From Cupriavidus campinensis (GTDB taxonomy: Bacteria; Pseudomonadota; Gammaproteobacteria; Burkholderiales; Burkholderiaceae), in the NCBI RefSeq assembly GCF_905397395.1, contig NZ_CAJPVH010000030.1, positions 1 to 64,000 on the forward strand: 64,000 bases of DNA, in the 5' to 3' direction. Every line of letters begins with the position of its first letter. The first letter of the stretch is position 1. Under the pieces are notes generated by a model. That model made no database searches. It saw nothing but the letters and a program-made list of their open reading frames with translations, and was not told where the DNA came from. This document shows positions 26,990-35,006 of the stretch, in pieces. A program made the position numbers and the translations under genes.

Positions 26990-28282
26990 ATGCGCAGACG
27001 CGCCGTATTGGGAACGTTCGGCGGCCTGATGGGCGCCGCCGCGCTGGGCATGCTGACCCCGCGCCAGGCACGCGCCGCCGCGCCGGCCCGGGTGGTGGTC
27101 ATCGGCGGCGGCTTTGGCGGGGCCACCGCCGCGCGCTACCTGCGCCACTGGAGCCGGGGCGCCGTGGATGTGACGCTGGTCGAACCCGACGCGGCGTTCG
27201 TCTCCTGCCCGCTCTCGAATCTCGTGGTGGGCGGCCAGCGCGGCATGGCCGACATCACGCTCCCCTATGACGCGCTGGCGCGCCGACATGGCGTGCGTCA
27301 TGTGCGCGATACGGCGCTTGCGATCGATCCCACCGCGCGCACCGTGCGGCTGGCGGGCGGCGCCACGCTGCGCTACGACCGCCTCGTGCTGTCGCCGGGC
27401 GTGGAGATGCAGTCCAGCGCAATCCCCGGCCTGGCGCAGCCCGGCGGCGACCAGATCCTGCACGCCTGGAAGGCCGGCCCACAGACCGACGCGCTGTTCC
27501 GCCAGTTGGCGGCGATGCGCGACGGCGGCACCTTCGCCATCACCATTCCGCTCGCCCCGTACCGCTGCCCGCCCGGGCCATACGAACGCGCCTGCCTTGT
27601 GGCGGACTACCTGCGCGCGCACAAGCCGCGTAGCAAAGTGCTGATTTTCGACGCCAATCCGGACATCACCTCCAAGGGCGCGCTGTTCCGCCAGATCTGG
27701 GAGACCCGCTACCGGGGCATGATCGACTATCGGCCCCAGCACGAGACCGTGGACGTGGACCCCGCCACGCGCACCCTCAAGTTCGAGGTCCAGGACGACG
27801 AGCGCGCCGACGTGGTCAACCTGATCCCGCCGCAGCGCGCCGGCGCCATCGCGGTGTCCAGCGGGCTCGCCACGGCCAATGGCCGCTGGTGCGAGGTCGA
27901 TTTCCTGACCATGGCCTCGCGCGTGGCGCCCGAAATCCATGTGCTGGGCGATGCCGTGCAGATCGCGCCGCTGATGCCGAAGTCCGGCACCATGGCCAAC
28001 CAGCACGGCAAGGTGGCTGCCGCCGCCATCCTCCAGCTGCTGGCCGGACAGGGGCCGGACCCGACCCCTCTGTATACGAACACCTGCTACAGCTTCACGT
28101 CCGCCGACGAGGCCATCCACATCGCCAGTGTCCATCGCTACGACCCGGTCGAGCGGACGATGGTCACGGTGCCCGGCTCCGGGGGGTTATCCACAGCCCC
28201 GAACGCACTCGAAGGGCGCTACGCGTGGGCCTGGGCGCGCAGCATCTGGTCCGACATGCTGGGCGAGGTGCTGGTAGGCTAG
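26990..28282 (+). CDS. fccB: Flavoprotein subunit of sulfide dehydrogenase (FccB/SoxF)
   Basis: A 430-residue periplasmic FAD enzyme. The leader MRRRAVLGTFGGLMG looks like a twin-arginine signal. VVVIGGGFGGATAARYLR (36-52) is the FAD loop. Cys73 in SCPLSNLVVGG is the residue that binds FAD covalently in flavocytochrome c. CPPGPYERAC provides the redox cysteine region, and HVLGDAVQIAPLMPKSG the second FAD motif. The C-terminal FCSD domain includes CYSFTSADEAIHI. It oxidises sulfide to sulfur, passing electrons to the cytochrome encoded just upstream. Confidence 0.92.
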   Translation: MRRRAVLGTFGGLMGAAALGMLTPRQARAAAPARVVVIGGGFGGATAARYLRHWSRGAVDVTLVEPDAAFVSCPLSNLVVGGQRGMADITLPYDALARRHGVRHVRDTALAIDPTARTVRLAGGATLRYDRLVLSPGVEMQSSAIPGLAQPGGDQILHAWKAGPQTDALFRQLAAMRDGGTFAITIPLAPYRCPPGPYERACLVADYLRAHKPRSKVLIFDANPDITSKGALFRQIWETRYRGMIDYRPQHETVDVDPATRTLKFEVQDDERADVVNLIPPQRAGAIAVSSGLATANGRWCEVDFLTMASRVAPEIHVLGDAVQIAPLMPKSGTMANQHGKVAAAAILQLLAGQGPDPTPLYTNTCYSFTSADEAIHIASVHRYDPVERTMVTVPGSGGLSTAPNALEGRYAWAWARSIWSDMLGEVLVG

Positions 28283-28333
28283 CGGGTTCCGGTGTGTTGC
28301 GCCTTCGTGACATGCCGCCCCCCGAACCCGACC

Positions 28334-29227
28334 ATGCAAGCCAAAGACCGCCTTCTTGCCCTCGCCATCATCGTGGTGTGGGGCGTCAACTTCGTCGTCA
28401 TCAAGGTGGGCCTCGCCGGCGTGCCGCCGATGCTGCTGGGCACGCTGCGCTTCGCCCTGGTGGCGTTCCCGGCCGTCTTCTTCATCCCGCGCCCGCGCAT
28501 TCCGCTGCGCATGCTGCTGGCCTATGGCGGGTTCATCAGCCTCGGCCAGTTCGCCTTCCTGTTCTATGCGATGGCGGTGGGCATGCCGGCCGGGCTGGCC
28601 TCGCTGGTGTTGCAGTCGCAGGTGTTCTTTACCGTGGCGATTGCCGGGATGTGGCTGGGCGAGCCGGTGCGCTGGCACAACATCGCCGGCATGGCGATTG
28701 CGGCCGGCGGGCTGGCCCTGATCGGCAGCGGGGCGGCGCACGGGCCGGGCGGCATGAGCGTGGCCGGCTTCGCGCTGACGCTGTGCGCGGCGTTCTGCTG
28801 GGCCTCGGGCAATATCGTCAGCAAGAAGATCGGGCCGGTGGACCTGCTCGGGCTGGTGGTCTGGGGCGGGCTGGTGCCGATCGTGCCGTTCGCGCTGCTC
28901 TCGTACTGGTTCGAAGGGCCGGCGCGGATCACGGCGGCGCTCGGCCAGATTCCGATGATGAGTGTGCTGGCGATCTGCTACCTGTCCTTCGCGGCCACGC
29001 TGTTCGGCTACACCATGTGGGGCCGGCTGCTCACGCGCTATCCGGCCAGCAAGGTGGCGCCGCTGACGCTGCTGGTGCCGGTGGTGGGGCTGATCTCGGC
29101 CCATGCGCTGCTGGGCGAGGACCTCTCGCTGGCGCAATGGCTCGGCGCGCTGGTGGTCATGGGCGGGCTGCTGCTCAACGTGTTCGGTGGGCGGCTCGGG
29201 GCGGGGCGGCGGCTGGTACGGCGCTGA
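28334..29227 (+). CDS. eamA: EamA-type exporter of O-acetylserine/cysteine
   Basis: A 297-residue inner-membrane protein with ten hydrophobic helices in two EamA halves. ALAIIVVWGVNFVVIKVGL, QFAFLFYAMAVGMPAGLASL and VAPLTLLVPVVGL are close to E. coli EamA (YdeD), which exports cysteine-path metabolites. ATG 28334 gives the matching start. It lies 51 bases after fccB and before the sox cytochrome gene, on the same strand. Cysteine or acetylserine export inside a sulfur-oxidation cluster is metabolically reasonable but may be a chance neighbour. Confidence 0.87.
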   Translation: MQAKDRLLALAIIVVWGVNFVVIKVGLAGVPPMLLGTLRFALVAFPAVFFIPRPRIPLRMLLAYGGFISLGQFAFLFYAMAVGMPAGLASLVLQSQVFFTVAIAGMWLGEPVRWHNIAGMAIAAGGLALIGSGAAHGPGGMSVAGFALTLCAAFCWASGNIVSKKIGPVDLLGLVVWGGLVPIVPFALLSYWFEGPARITAALGQIPMMSVLAICYLSFAATLFGYTMWGRLLTRYPASKVAPLTLLVPVVGLISAHALLGEDLSLAQWLGALVVMGGLLLNVFGGRLGAGRRLVRR

Positions 29228-29475
29228 CCGTGCGGGTGAGCCGCTGCCTGTGCGAGGGTTAACCCTTGATTCGACAGCGTTTTGCCGTGGTTTTGTGAAT
29301 ACCCTTATCACCGGCGCATCCGTAGGCCGATGGATTATTGAGGCAAAATAGCGGACTGGCCGCACCTGCCCGCAGAGGCATCGCCCCAACGGCGGCCGAG
29401 CGCGCCGCGCCGCCCGACCGATGAAGCGCGGCCATTTGCCGTCCCCACGGCTCAATCCGTTTGGAGCAACACGAT
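29228..29475. other. Gap before the sox operon
   Basis: These 248 bases separate eamA from the first sox cytochrome gene. The part 29262-29350 is A/T-rich for this genome and includes TTGAGGCAAAATAG at 29338-29351, a likely promoter zone. No palindrome of note was found. An operator for a SoxR/S-type regulator would be expected near here, but none was recognised. Confidence 0.3.
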
Positions 29476-29805
29476 ATGAAGCAGTTTGTCATCGCCGCCG
29501 CACTGTTCGCGGCCGCCGCGTCGGCGCACGCCGCCGTGGACGCCGCCCGCGCGCAGGAGATTGCCAACAAGAACGCCTGCATGGGCTGCCATCAGGTAGA
29601 CAAGAAGCTGGTGGGCCCGTCCTACAAGGAAGTGGCCGCCAAGTACAAGGGTGACAAGGGTGCCCTGGCCAAGTTGTCGGCCAAGGTGAAGAGCGGCGGT
29701 TCGGGCGTCTGGGGCCCGGTGCCGATGCCGGCGAATGCCAGTGTCAGCGACGCCGATATCAAGACGGTAGTGGAGTGGATCCTGGCCGGCTCGCCGGCCA
29801 AGTAA
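29476..29805 (+). CDS. Small class I cytochrome c (c-551/c-552 type)
   Basis: A 109-residue periplasmic cytochrome. Residues 1-20 are a signal peptide (AAASAHA end). Cys35-Met-Gly-Cys38-His39 binds heme, and Met84 in PVPMPANASVSDADIK is the expected second ligand. About 85 mature residues match Pseudomonas c-551 in size. First gene of the sox run, 120 bases before soxY. It is the probable acceptor for electrons from SoxXA or the flavocytochrome. Too short for the diheme SoxD. Confidence 0.9.
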   Translation: MKQFVIAAALFAAAASAHAAVDAARAQEIANKNACMGCHQVDKKLVGPSYKEVAAKYKGDKGALAKLSAKVKSGGSGVWGPVPMPANASVSDADIKTVVEWILAGSPAK

Positions 29806-29925
29806 GCCCCATCTGGTATCGCGGGCCGTCCGGCAGCGCCGGCGGCCCGCGCTGTTTCCGGAAGACCCGGAAGCGGCAGGCAGCACGAATACCGGGGTCG
29901 GCAGCAAGCAAGTACGGGACAGACG

Positions 29926-30381
29926 ATGAATCAAAAACGACGAGAAGTATTGCGGGTTTCCGCGGTGCTCTCGCTGATGGCGGCCACCGGCCTGATCAGC
30001 GAGGCGCAGGCCGCGGAGTGGAACAAGACGGCTTTCGACGGCAAGAGCGTGGCCGATGTGATCAAGGCGCTGGGCGGCAGCGGCACCGAGAAGAGCGGCG
30101 CCATCACGTTCAACGCGCCGGATATCGCCGAGAACGGCGCCGTGGTGCCCGTGGCCGTGACCAGCACGCTGCCGGACACCGAGCAGATCGCCATCCTGGT
30201 TGAGAAGAATCCGAATACGCTGGCGGCCGATTTCACCATCCCGGCCGGCACCGAGCCGTTCGTCTCCACGCGCGTGAAGATGGGCCAGACGTCCGTCGTG
30301 CATGCGGCGGTCAAGGCTGGCGGCAAGTGGTACGTGGCATCGAAGGAAATCAAGGTCACGCTGGGCGGCTGCGGCGGCTGA
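29926..30381 (+). CDS. soxY: SoxY, sulfur carrier protein
   Basis: A 151-residue periplasmic protein. A Tat-like leader (KRREVLR, then a hydrophobic stretch ending EAQA) precedes the immunoglobulin-like SoxY fold. The chain ends in GGCGG, with Cys149 on the swinging arm to which sulfur intermediates are bound. Variability in the Tat motif (no RRxFLK exactly) is noted. SoxY works with SoxZ, encoded 76 bases downstream, and is loaded by SoxXA and hydrolysed by SoxB. Confidence 0.95.
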   Translation: MNQKRREVLRVSAVLSLMAATGLISEAQAAEWNKTAFDGKSVADVIKALGGSGTEKSGAITFNAPDIAENGAVVPVAVTSTLPDTEQIAILVEKNPNTLAADFTIPAGTEPFVSTRVKMGQTSVVHAAVKAGGKWYVASKEIKVTLGGCGG

Positions 30382-30457
30382 CGCCCGCGCCCCCCATCGC
30401 ACCGATTTCCCCGATTTATCCCAAGCCACCCCGAACCACCCCGAGCAGGAGAGCCAG

Positions 30458-30769
30458 ATGGCAGACCCGATGCGCGTCCGCGCCACCGAGAACGGCGGCG
30501 TCGTAGACGTAAAGATTCTGATGAAGCACGACATGGAAACCGGCCAGCGCAAGGATGCGGCCGGCAAGACGATTCCGGCCTGGCACATCCAGACCGTGAT
30601 CGCCACGTACAAGGGGCGCGAGGTGTTCAACGCCCAGTTTGGCCCCGCCGTGTCGAAGGACCCGTTCCTGAACTTCAAGTTCAAGGGCGGCGCCAAGGGT
30701 GACAAGGTCACCGTGACCTGGGTCGACAACCGGGGCGACAAGCGCACCGACGAGGCCACCATCGCCTGA
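30458..30769 (+). CDS. soxZ: SoxZ, partner of SoxY
   Basis: A 103-residue protein without its own signal, as in the family; it reaches the periplasm bound to SoxY. MRVRATENGGVVDVKILMKH, IPAWHIQTVIATYKGR and FFKFKGGAKGD-like FKFKGGAKGDKVTVTWVDN are typical. ATG 30458 is preceded by AGGAGAG. It forms the SoxYZ carrier complex that holds thiosulfate-derived sulfur. Confidence 0.95.
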   Translation: MADPMRVRATENGGVVDVKILMKHDMETGQRKDAAGKTIPAWHIQTVIATYKGREVFNAQFGPAVSKDPFLNFKFKGGAKGDKVTVTWVDNRGDKRTDEATIA

Positions 30770-30791
30770 ACGGGCGAAGCGAGGAAGCAGC

Positions 30792-31265
30792 ATGCGGCGA
30801 GCATTCATTCGGGCCACGGCGGCGCTGGCCGCCATCGGCCTTTCGGCCAGGGCGGCGGCACAGCAGGCCCCGGCCCCGGCAGGAACGGGCGCCAAGGCAG
30901 GCAAGGGCGGACGGGTCAAGGTGGTGTACCAGTTGTCCGAGGGCATCGACCAGGCCGTGCGCGCCATGGCCAACCTGCGCAACCACCTGAACGCGGCGCC
31001 GGACACCAAGATCGTGGTGGTGGCGTTCGGCTACGGCGTGGACTTCCTCGTGGAAGGCGCCAAGGATTCGCGCGGCAACACCTTCGAGGCCGCCGTGGGC
31101 GCGCTGGGGTCGTCGGGCGTGGAGTTCCGCGTCTGCCGTAACACGCTGACCGCGCGCCGGATTTCCGAGCAAAGCCTGCTGATGGACGCCAAGATCGTGC
31201 AGGCCGGCGTGGTGGAGATCGCCCGCCTGCAGTTCGACGAAGGCTACGCGTACCTGAAGCCCTGA
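30792..31265 (+). CDS. Exported DsrE-family protein in the sox cluster
   Basis: A 157-residue protein. The leader MRRAFIRATAALAAIGLSARA suggests export, possibly by Tat. From residue 40 the DsrE fold follows (VKVVYQLSEGIDQAVRAMAN, KIVVVAFGYGVDFLVEGA). Cys118 in EFRVCRNTL is at the position where DsrE-like proteins carry sulfur. Its location between soxZ and soxA suggests a role in handling bound sulfur in the periplasm, but that is inferred. Spacing to soxZ is 22 bases. Confidence 0.85.
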   Translation: MRRAFIRATAALAAIGLSARAAAQQAPAPAGTGAKAGKGGRVKVVYQLSEGIDQAVRAMANLRNHLNAAPDTKIVVVAFGYGVDFLVEGAKDSRGNTFEAAVGALGSSGVEFRVCRNTLTARRISEQSLLMDAKIVQAGVVEIARLQFDEGYAYLKP

Positions 31266-31397
31266 TCGCAGTGCCCGGCATCCGGCCAGGAGCCAAGCTG
31301 GCCGGATGCCGAAGTCCAGTGCAATAGAACAGTGATGCACCGCCCAGCCTCGATGAGGGGCTGACGCCGGCGGTGCCATCGCGAGGAGAAGCCCCCA

Positions 31398-32237
31398 ATG
31401 CGCAATACCCGTCGCCGCCTGCGCGGCACCGTGGCGCTGACCGCCGCGGCCATCGCCGCCGCCTCGCTGGCCGGCCTGGCCTCGCTGGCGCAAGCCCAGG
31501 GCAGCACCGCCGAGGAAATCGCCAAGTATCGCCAGATGCTGGCCGAAGGCAATCCCGCCGAACTCTGGGAAGCCGCCGGCGAGGAACTGTGGAAGAAGCC
31601 GGCCGGGCCGAAGAACGCCTCGCTCGAACAGTGCGACCTGGGCAAGGGCCCGGGCGTGACCAAGGGCGCCTACGCCGAACTCCCGCGCTACTTCAAGGAC
31701 GCCAACAAGGTGATGGACCTTGAGCAGCGCCTGGCCTGGTGCCGGGTGACGCTGCAGGGCCTGACCCAGGAAGAGGCGACGAAGCAGCCGTTCTCGGCAT
31801 CGGGCAAGCCTTCCGACATCGAGCGGCTGGCGTCTTACCTGACCGGCGAGTCGCGCGGCGTGAAGATGAACGTGCAACTCACGCACCCCGAGGAAAAGCG
31901 CGTCTACGCGCTCGGCCAGAAGATGTTCTTCTACCGGGGCGGCGCCTATGACTTCGCCTGCGCCACCTGCCACGCCGTGGACGGCCAGCGCATCCGCCTC
32001 CAGGACCTGCCGAACCTGCTGGAGCCCAAGGGCGCCCAGGCCGCATACACCACGTGGCCGGCGTACCGCGTCTCGCAGGGCGAGGTCCGCACCATGCAGC
32101 ATCGGATCTACGACTGCCTGCGCCAGCAGCGCTTCCCCGAGCCCGCCTATGGCTCCGACGTGATCACCGCCCTGTCGATGTTCCTGGCGAAAAACGCCAA
32201 CGGCGGCACGTACGACGGTCCCAACATGAAGCGCTGA
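31398..32237 (+). CDS. soxA: SoxA, thiosulfate-oxidising cytochrome subunit, monoheme form
   Basis: A 279-residue periplasmic cytochrome with a signal peptide ending near residue 33. Only one heme motif exists, CATCH (188-192). Cys240 in RIYDCLRQQ is the Cys that serves as heme ligand and takes the sulfane sulfur. Cys79 and Cys115 mark the N-terminal domain, where the second heme of diheme SoxA has been replaced, presumably by a disulfide. With SoxX it joins thiosulfate to SoxY. It starts 132 bases after the DsrE gene and precedes soxX by 17 bases. Confidence 0.94.
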   Translation: MRNTRRRLRGTVALTAAAIAAASLAGLASLAQAQGSTAEEIAKYRQMLAEGNPAELWEAAGEELWKKPAGPKNASLEQCDLGKGPGVTKGAYAELPRYFKDANKVMDLEQRLAWCRVTLQGLTQEEATKQPFSASGKPSDIERLASYLTGESRGVKMNVQLTHPEEKRVYALGQKMFFYRGGAYDFACATCHAVDGQRIRLQDLPNLLEPKGAQAAYTTWPAYRVSQGEVRTMQHRIYDCLRQQRFPEPAYGSDVITALSMFLAKNANGGTYDGPNMKR

Positions 32238-32254
32238 GGCACGGAGAGCACACG

Positions 32255-32959
32255 ATGACGCGATACCAATCGATGGCGCTGACCGCCGTCGCTACCCTGG
32301 CCCTGGCCGCGATGGCCACGTTCAGCCTGTCGGCCCTCGCCCAGGACACTGCCAAGCCCGCCCGCGCCGCCAAATCGGGTAGCACGGCCACCACGGCCTC
32401 CACCGCCAAGGTCACCGACGCCGACGTGCGCCAGATGATCGAGGCCTCCTTCACCTCGAAGGGCCCGGCTACCGTGGAAGGCGTAATCAACCAGGACGGC
32501 GCCCAGAAGGCGTGCAGCCAGTACCCGGACCGCACGCGCGTGCCGGCCGCCGTGGCCAAGAAGGTGGAAGCGGCCGAGCTGAAGCAGGTGAAGTATCCGG
32601 CCGACAGCAACTGGATCGGCGACTGGAAGGAAGGCGAGAAAATCGCCCAGAACGGCCGTGGCATGCAGTTCACCGACCCGGTGGGCGGCGTGAACGGCGG
32701 CAACTGCTATGCCTGCCACCAGATGACCAAGGCCGAGATCTCCTTCGGCAATATCGGCCCGTCGCTATATCAGTACGGCAAGCTGCGCGGCAATTCGCCG
32801 GAGGTGGTCAAGTACACCTGGGGCAAGATCTGGGACTCCAACGCCTACAGCGCCTGCTCCAACATGCCGCGCTTTGGCCACAAGGGCATCCTGACCGAGC
32901 AACAGATCCGCGATGTGATGGCGCTGCTGCTGGACCCGGCATCGCCGGTCAACCAGTAA
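32255..32959 (+). CDS. soxX: SoxX, cytochrome subunit
   Basis: A 234-residue protein. Signal residues 1-30 are followed by a Lys/Thr/Ser-rich linker. CYACH (151-155) binds heme, and Met204 in SNMPRFGHKG is the second axial ligand. The N-terminal extension of about 55 residues plus the helical part 55-130 make it a long type of SoxX. It pairs with SoxA, whose gene ends 17 bases upstream. Confidence 0.93.
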   Translation: MTRYQSMALTAVATLALAAMATFSLSALAQDTAKPARAAKSGSTATTASTAKVTDADVRQMIEASFTSKGPATVEGVINQDGAQKACSQYPDRTRVPAAVAKKVEAAELKQVKYPADSNWIGDWKEGEKIAQNGRGMQFTDPVGGVNGGNCYACHQMTKAEISFGNIGPSLYQYGKLRGNSPEVVKYTWGKIWDSNAYSACSNMPRFGHKGILTEQQIRDVMALLLDPASPVNQ

Positions 32960-32978
32960 GGCCGGCGCGGCTCCGGGC

Positions 32979-34700
32979 ATGAATCGACGCGAATTCCTGC
33001 AGGTGCTGGCCGTGGCCGGCGCGGGCGGCATGGCCTTGCCCGCCGGCGAGGCCCAGGCCGCGCGCGCCGCCCAGCAGTTCTACGATGTGCCGCGCCACGG
33101 TAACGTCCACCTGCTGCATTTCACCGATTGCCACGCCCAGCTGCGGCCCGTGCACTTCCGCGAGCCGAGCGTGAATCTGGGCGTGGGGCCCTGGGCGGGC
33201 AAGCCGCCGCACCTGGTGGGCGAGGCGTTCCTGCGCCAGTACGGCATCCGCCCGGGCACGCCCGCCGCGTACGCGTTCACTTCGCTCGACTTCACCGAGG
33301 CGGCGCGCCGCTACGGCAAGGTCGGCGGGTTTGCCCACCTCGCCACGCTGGTCAAGCGCCTGCGCGCCAGCCGGCCCGGCGCGCTGCTGCTGGACGGCGG
33401 CGACACCTGGCAGGGCTCGGCCACCGCGCTGTGGACCCAGGGCCAGGACATGGTCGATGCCGCGCTGCAACTCGGCGTGGATGTCATGACGCCGCACTGG
33501 GAGATGACGCTCGGCGCGGACCGCGTGAAGGAAATCGTCGGCAAGGACTTCAAGGACCGCGTGTCCTTCCTCGCGCAGAACGTGAAGACCAACGATTTCG
33601 GCGATCCGGTGTTCGATCCGTATGTGATCCGGCACATGAACGGCGTGCCGGTGGCCATCATCGGCCAGGCCTTCCCGTACACGCCCATCGCCAATCCGCG
33701 CTACCTCGTGCCCGACTGGACCTTCGGCATCCAGGAGGAAAGCCTGCAACAGGTGATTGACGATGTGCGCGGGAAGGGCGCCCAGGTGGTGGTGCTGCTG
33801 TCGCACAACGGCATGGATGTGGACCTGAAGCTGGCCTCGCGCGTACGCGGACTGGACGCAATACTAGGTGGCCACACCCACGATGGCGTGCCGGCGCCGG
33901 TGCCGGTGAAGAACCCGGGCGGGACCACGCTGGTCACCAATGCCGGCTCGAACGGCAAGTTCCTGGGGGTGCTGGATTTCGATGTGCGCAACGGCAAAGT
34001 CGTCGATTTCCGATACAAGCTGCTGCCGGTCTTCGCCGATTTCCTGCCCGCCGACCCGGACATGGATGCGCTGATCCGCAAGGTCCGCGCCCCCTACGAA
34101 GCCAAGCTTGGCGAGGTCCTGGCCGTGAACCGTGGCCTGCTGTACCGGCGCGGCAACTTCAACGGCACCTTCGACCAATTGATCCTGGACGGCCTGATGG
34201 CGGTGCAGGACGCCGAAATCGCCTTCTCCCCGGGCTTCCGCTGGGGCACCACGCTGGTGCCGGGCGAGCCGATCACCATGGAGGCGCTGATGGACCAGAC
34301 CGCCATCACCTACCCGTACACGACGGTGACGGCGATGACCGGCGAGACCATCAAGACCGTGCTCGAAGACGTGGCGGACAACCTGTTCAACCCGGACCCG
34401 TACTACCAGCAGGGCGGCGACATGGTGCGCGTGGGCGGGCTGCAGTACACCATCGACCCGAACCAGCCCATGGGCCGGCGCATCAGCAACATGCGGCTGG
34501 CCGGCCGCCCGCTCGACGCCAGCAAGACCTACAAGGTAGCCGGCTGGGCCCCGGTGGCCGAGGAAGCCCGCCAGACCGGCGGCCCCCCGGTGTGGGACGT
34601 CATGGCCCAATGGCTGCGGTCAAACAAGGAAGTCAGCGCCCGGCCGCTGAACCTGCCCACCGTGCGCGGCATGGACGGCAACCCGGGCATGGTGGCCTGA
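32979..34700 (+). CDS. soxB: SoxB, thiosulfohydrolase
   Basis: A 573-residue dimanganese enzyme that releases sulfate from SoxY-bound sulfonate. MNRREFLQVLAVAGAGG is a Tat signal. LHFTDCHAQLRPVHFREPS, in part, LDGGDTWQGSATALWTQG, VVVLLSHNGMDVDLKLA and LGGHTHDG contain the metal ligands, and the 5'-nucleotidase-like C-terminal domain follows with FRWGTTLVPGEPITME. Length is as usual. Last gene of the sox run; no soxC or soxD follows or precedes. Confidence 0.96.
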   Translation: MNRREFLQVLAVAGAGGMALPAGEAQAARAAQQFYDVPRHGNVHLLHFTDCHAQLRPVHFREPSVNLGVGPWAGKPPHLVGEAFLRQYGIRPGTPAAYAFTSLDFTEAARRYGKVGGFAHLATLVKRLRASRPGALLLDGGDTWQGSATALWTQGQDMVDAALQLGVDVMTPHWEMTLGADRVKEIVGKDFKDRVSFLAQNVKTNDFGDPVFDPYVIRHMNGVPVAIIGQAFPYTPIANPRYLVPDWTFGIQEESLQQVIDDVRGKGAQVVVLLSHNGMDVDLKLASRVRGLDAILGGHTHDGVPAPVPVKNPGGTTLVTNAGSNGKFLGVLDFDVRNGKVVDFRYKLLPVFADFLPADPDMDALIRKVRAPYEAKLGEVLAVNRGLLYRRGNFNGTFDQLILDGLMAVQDAEIAFSPGFRWGTTLVPGEPITMEALMDQTAITYPYTTVTAMTGETIKTVLEDVADNLFNPDPYYQQGGDMVRVGGLQYTIDPNQPMGRRISNMRLAGRPLDASKTYKVAGWAPVAEEARQTGGPPVWDVMAQWLRSNKEVSARPLNLPTVRGMDGNPGMVA

Positions 34701-34745
34701 GGCCCTGAGGCGCTCTCGCCGATGTGCAGTGTTGGGCGGACGCAA

Positions 34746-34775
34746 TTGATGCCCCGCGCGGAGTTCGGTTAGAAT
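34746..34775 (+). promoter_or_regulatory. Promoter of the tRNA-Ala gene
   Basis: TTGATG (34746-34751) and TAGAAT (34770-34775) are separated by 18 bp. The -10 ends 10 bases before the mature tRNA. Confidence 0.65.
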
Positions 34776-34785
34776 CGTCCGTCAC

Positions 34786-34861
34786 GGGCCGATAGCTCAG
34801 CTGGGAGAGCGCTGCGTTCGCAATGCAGAGGTCGGGAGTTCGATCCTCCTTCGGTCCACCA
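34786..34861 (+). tRNA. tRNA-Ala with anticodon CGC
   Basis: A 76-base cloverleaf. The acceptor stem pairs GGGCCGA with TCGGTCC, with one G-T pair. The D-arm contains AGCTCAGCTGGGAGAGC. The anticodon stem CTGCG/TGCAG holds the loop TTCGCAA, so the anticodon is CGC, reading GCG. The T-arm has GTTCGATCC. CCA is encoded at 34859-34861. It is transcribed alone, from a clear promoter to a strong terminator. Confidence 0.95.
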
Positions 34862-34874
34862 GGATTTGTCTTGT

Positions 34875-34914
34875 AAAACAACGCACTACGTCGAGAGATG
34901 TAGTGCGTTGTTTT
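34875..34914 (+). terminator. Long perfect hairpin ending the tRNA transcript
   Basis: Fifteen bases (34875-34889) pair perfectly with 34900-34914 around a 10-nt loop. The left arm begins with AAAA and the right arm ends with TTTT, so it can stop transcripts on both strands. It also isolates the toxin-antitoxin promoter that follows. Confidence 0.85.
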
Positions 34915-34943
34915 GCTTTGGGGGCGGCGTTTTTAATGCCGCC

Positions 34944-34972
34944 TTGCCCCCATGCTGTCACCTTTCTATAAT
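34944..34972 (+). promoter_or_regulatory. Promoter of the fitAB-like operon
   Basis: TTGCCC (34944-34949) and a perfect TATAAT (34967-34972) are separated by 17 bp. This is the best sigma-70 promoter I see in the window, and it directs transcription into the antitoxin gene. Confidence 0.8.
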
Positions 34973-34976
34973 TGCA

Positions 34977-34989
34977 TGCATTGAATGCA
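34977..34989. promoter_or_regulatory. Palindromic operator of the toxin-antitoxin operon
   Basis: TGCATTGAATGCA is a perfect palindrome with a single central base, placed 4 bases after the -10, over the expected transcription start. Overlapping TGCATGCA at 34973-34980 gives a second half-site. This position fits autorepression by the ribbon-helix-helix antitoxin. Confidence 0.7.
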
Positions 34990-35006
34990 GTTTTTAAGGG
35001 GTGCCT

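Noticed and set aside
28187-28195. A perfect DnaA box TTATCCACA inside fccB
   Set aside because: Single, within coding sequence, no neighbouring boxes. About one chance occurrence per window is expected.
29476-29805. Possibility that the small cytochrome is SoxD
   Set aside because: SoxD is a much longer diheme protein. This one has 109 residues and one heme motif, and no soxC is adjacent.
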